Origin: a bacterium
GTDB taxonomy: Bacteria; Zhuqueibacterota; QNDG01; JAFGCO01
Reading direction: 5' to 3'
Assembly: GCA_016932575.1 (NCBI GenBank)
Contig: JAFGCO010000018.1
Location: forward strand, 34,590 to 98,589
DNA length: 64,000 nucleotides
Part shown: piece by piece, positions 63,919 to 64,000 of the stretch
How positions within the stretch are numbered: the first letter of the stretch is position 1
How the letters are laid out: every line of letters starts with the position of its first letter
The notes under the pieces: model-generated
Databases searched by the model: none
Seen by the model: only the letters and a program-made list of their open reading frames with translations
What the model was told of the DNA's origin: nothing
Translations under genes and position numbers: made by a program

Positions 63919-64000
63919 TTATGCTCTTGTGCTCTTATGCTCTTGTGCTCTTATGCTCTTATGCTCTTGTGCTCTTATGCTCTTGTGCTCTTATGCTCTT
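63911..64000. repeat. Octamer tandem array (RTGCTCTT)
   Basis: From about 63911 to the window end, TGTGCTCT and TATGCTCT units repeat in register every 8 bases, about 11 copies, and the array is cut by the window edge. The end lies beyond this window. Confidence 0.85.

Noticed and set aside
63362-64000. CRISPR array at the right edge
   Set aside because: Units are 8 or 15 bp in direct contact without unique spacers of 30-40 bp.

Overview
The window looks like a 64-kb piece of an anaerobic Gram-negative bacterium of the FCB superphylum (KSB1, Calditrichota or Marinimicrobia type). Three secreted proteins end in the NPFNP-type C-terminal sorting domain of type IX secretion. There are TonB-receptor, porin and lipoprotein genes, many ferredoxin-type proteins, and moderate to low GC content. 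No rRNA, tRNA, CRISPR array, phage or transposase gene was recognised. The taxonomic placement is inference.

Layout. 1-2.1 kb: a tandem array of related lipoproteins. 2.4-13.4 kb: minus-strand housekeeping genes (apt, acyP, asnS, gpsA, plsY, purM, DUF4416, nif3-like, rluD, lspA, dksA-like). 13.4-23.2 kb: ileS of the mupirocin-insensitive type 2, mtnP, divIVA, a subtilisin-like T9SS cargo, rpiB and lpdA. The order divIVA-ileS-dksA-lspA-rluD is a known conserved neighbourhood, here interrupted by mtnP and a lipoprotein. 23.7-31.2 kb, plus strand: glnS, a porin with a PstS-like protein, then a His-rich membrane protein with a TonB-dependent receptor. 31.2-34.4 kb, minus: an FmdB zinc ribbon, uracil-DNA glycosylase, HD phosphohydrolase, MBL hydrolase and TrmO.

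34.9-49.9 kb is the most unusual part. Two very large secreted multidomain proteins with C39-type peptidase domains lie next to a divergent ECF-like sigma factor. A transmembrane zinc-finger anti-sigma factor with periplasmic TPRs follows. A convergent exported TPR-CHAT (caspase-like) protease overlaps its 3' end. The arrangement suggests a proteolysis-controlled envelope signalling system, which is inference.

50-60 kb, minus: a long metal and Fe-S gene run preceded by a Fur-box-like palindrome. It encodes a thioredoxin lipoprotein, ferredoxins, a double MinD-ferredoxin fusion, FmdB, methyltransferases, a permease, a radical SAM enzyme, DUF89 and CGGC proteins, with a decayed DGC-type zinc-binding gene inside. 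60.4-63.4 kb: a ferredoxin-GltD-like fusion and NuoD, part of a complex-I-like module. The right edge holds a four-helix-bundle gene bracketed by 60-bp direct repeats and an 8-bp tandem array that runs off the window.

Intergenic regions carry several short-repeat classes: period-8 pyrimidine-rich arrays, TGTCAT-type interspersed units, and a 15+15 bp hairpin. Several genes appear to start with TTG that overlaps the upstream TGA stop.
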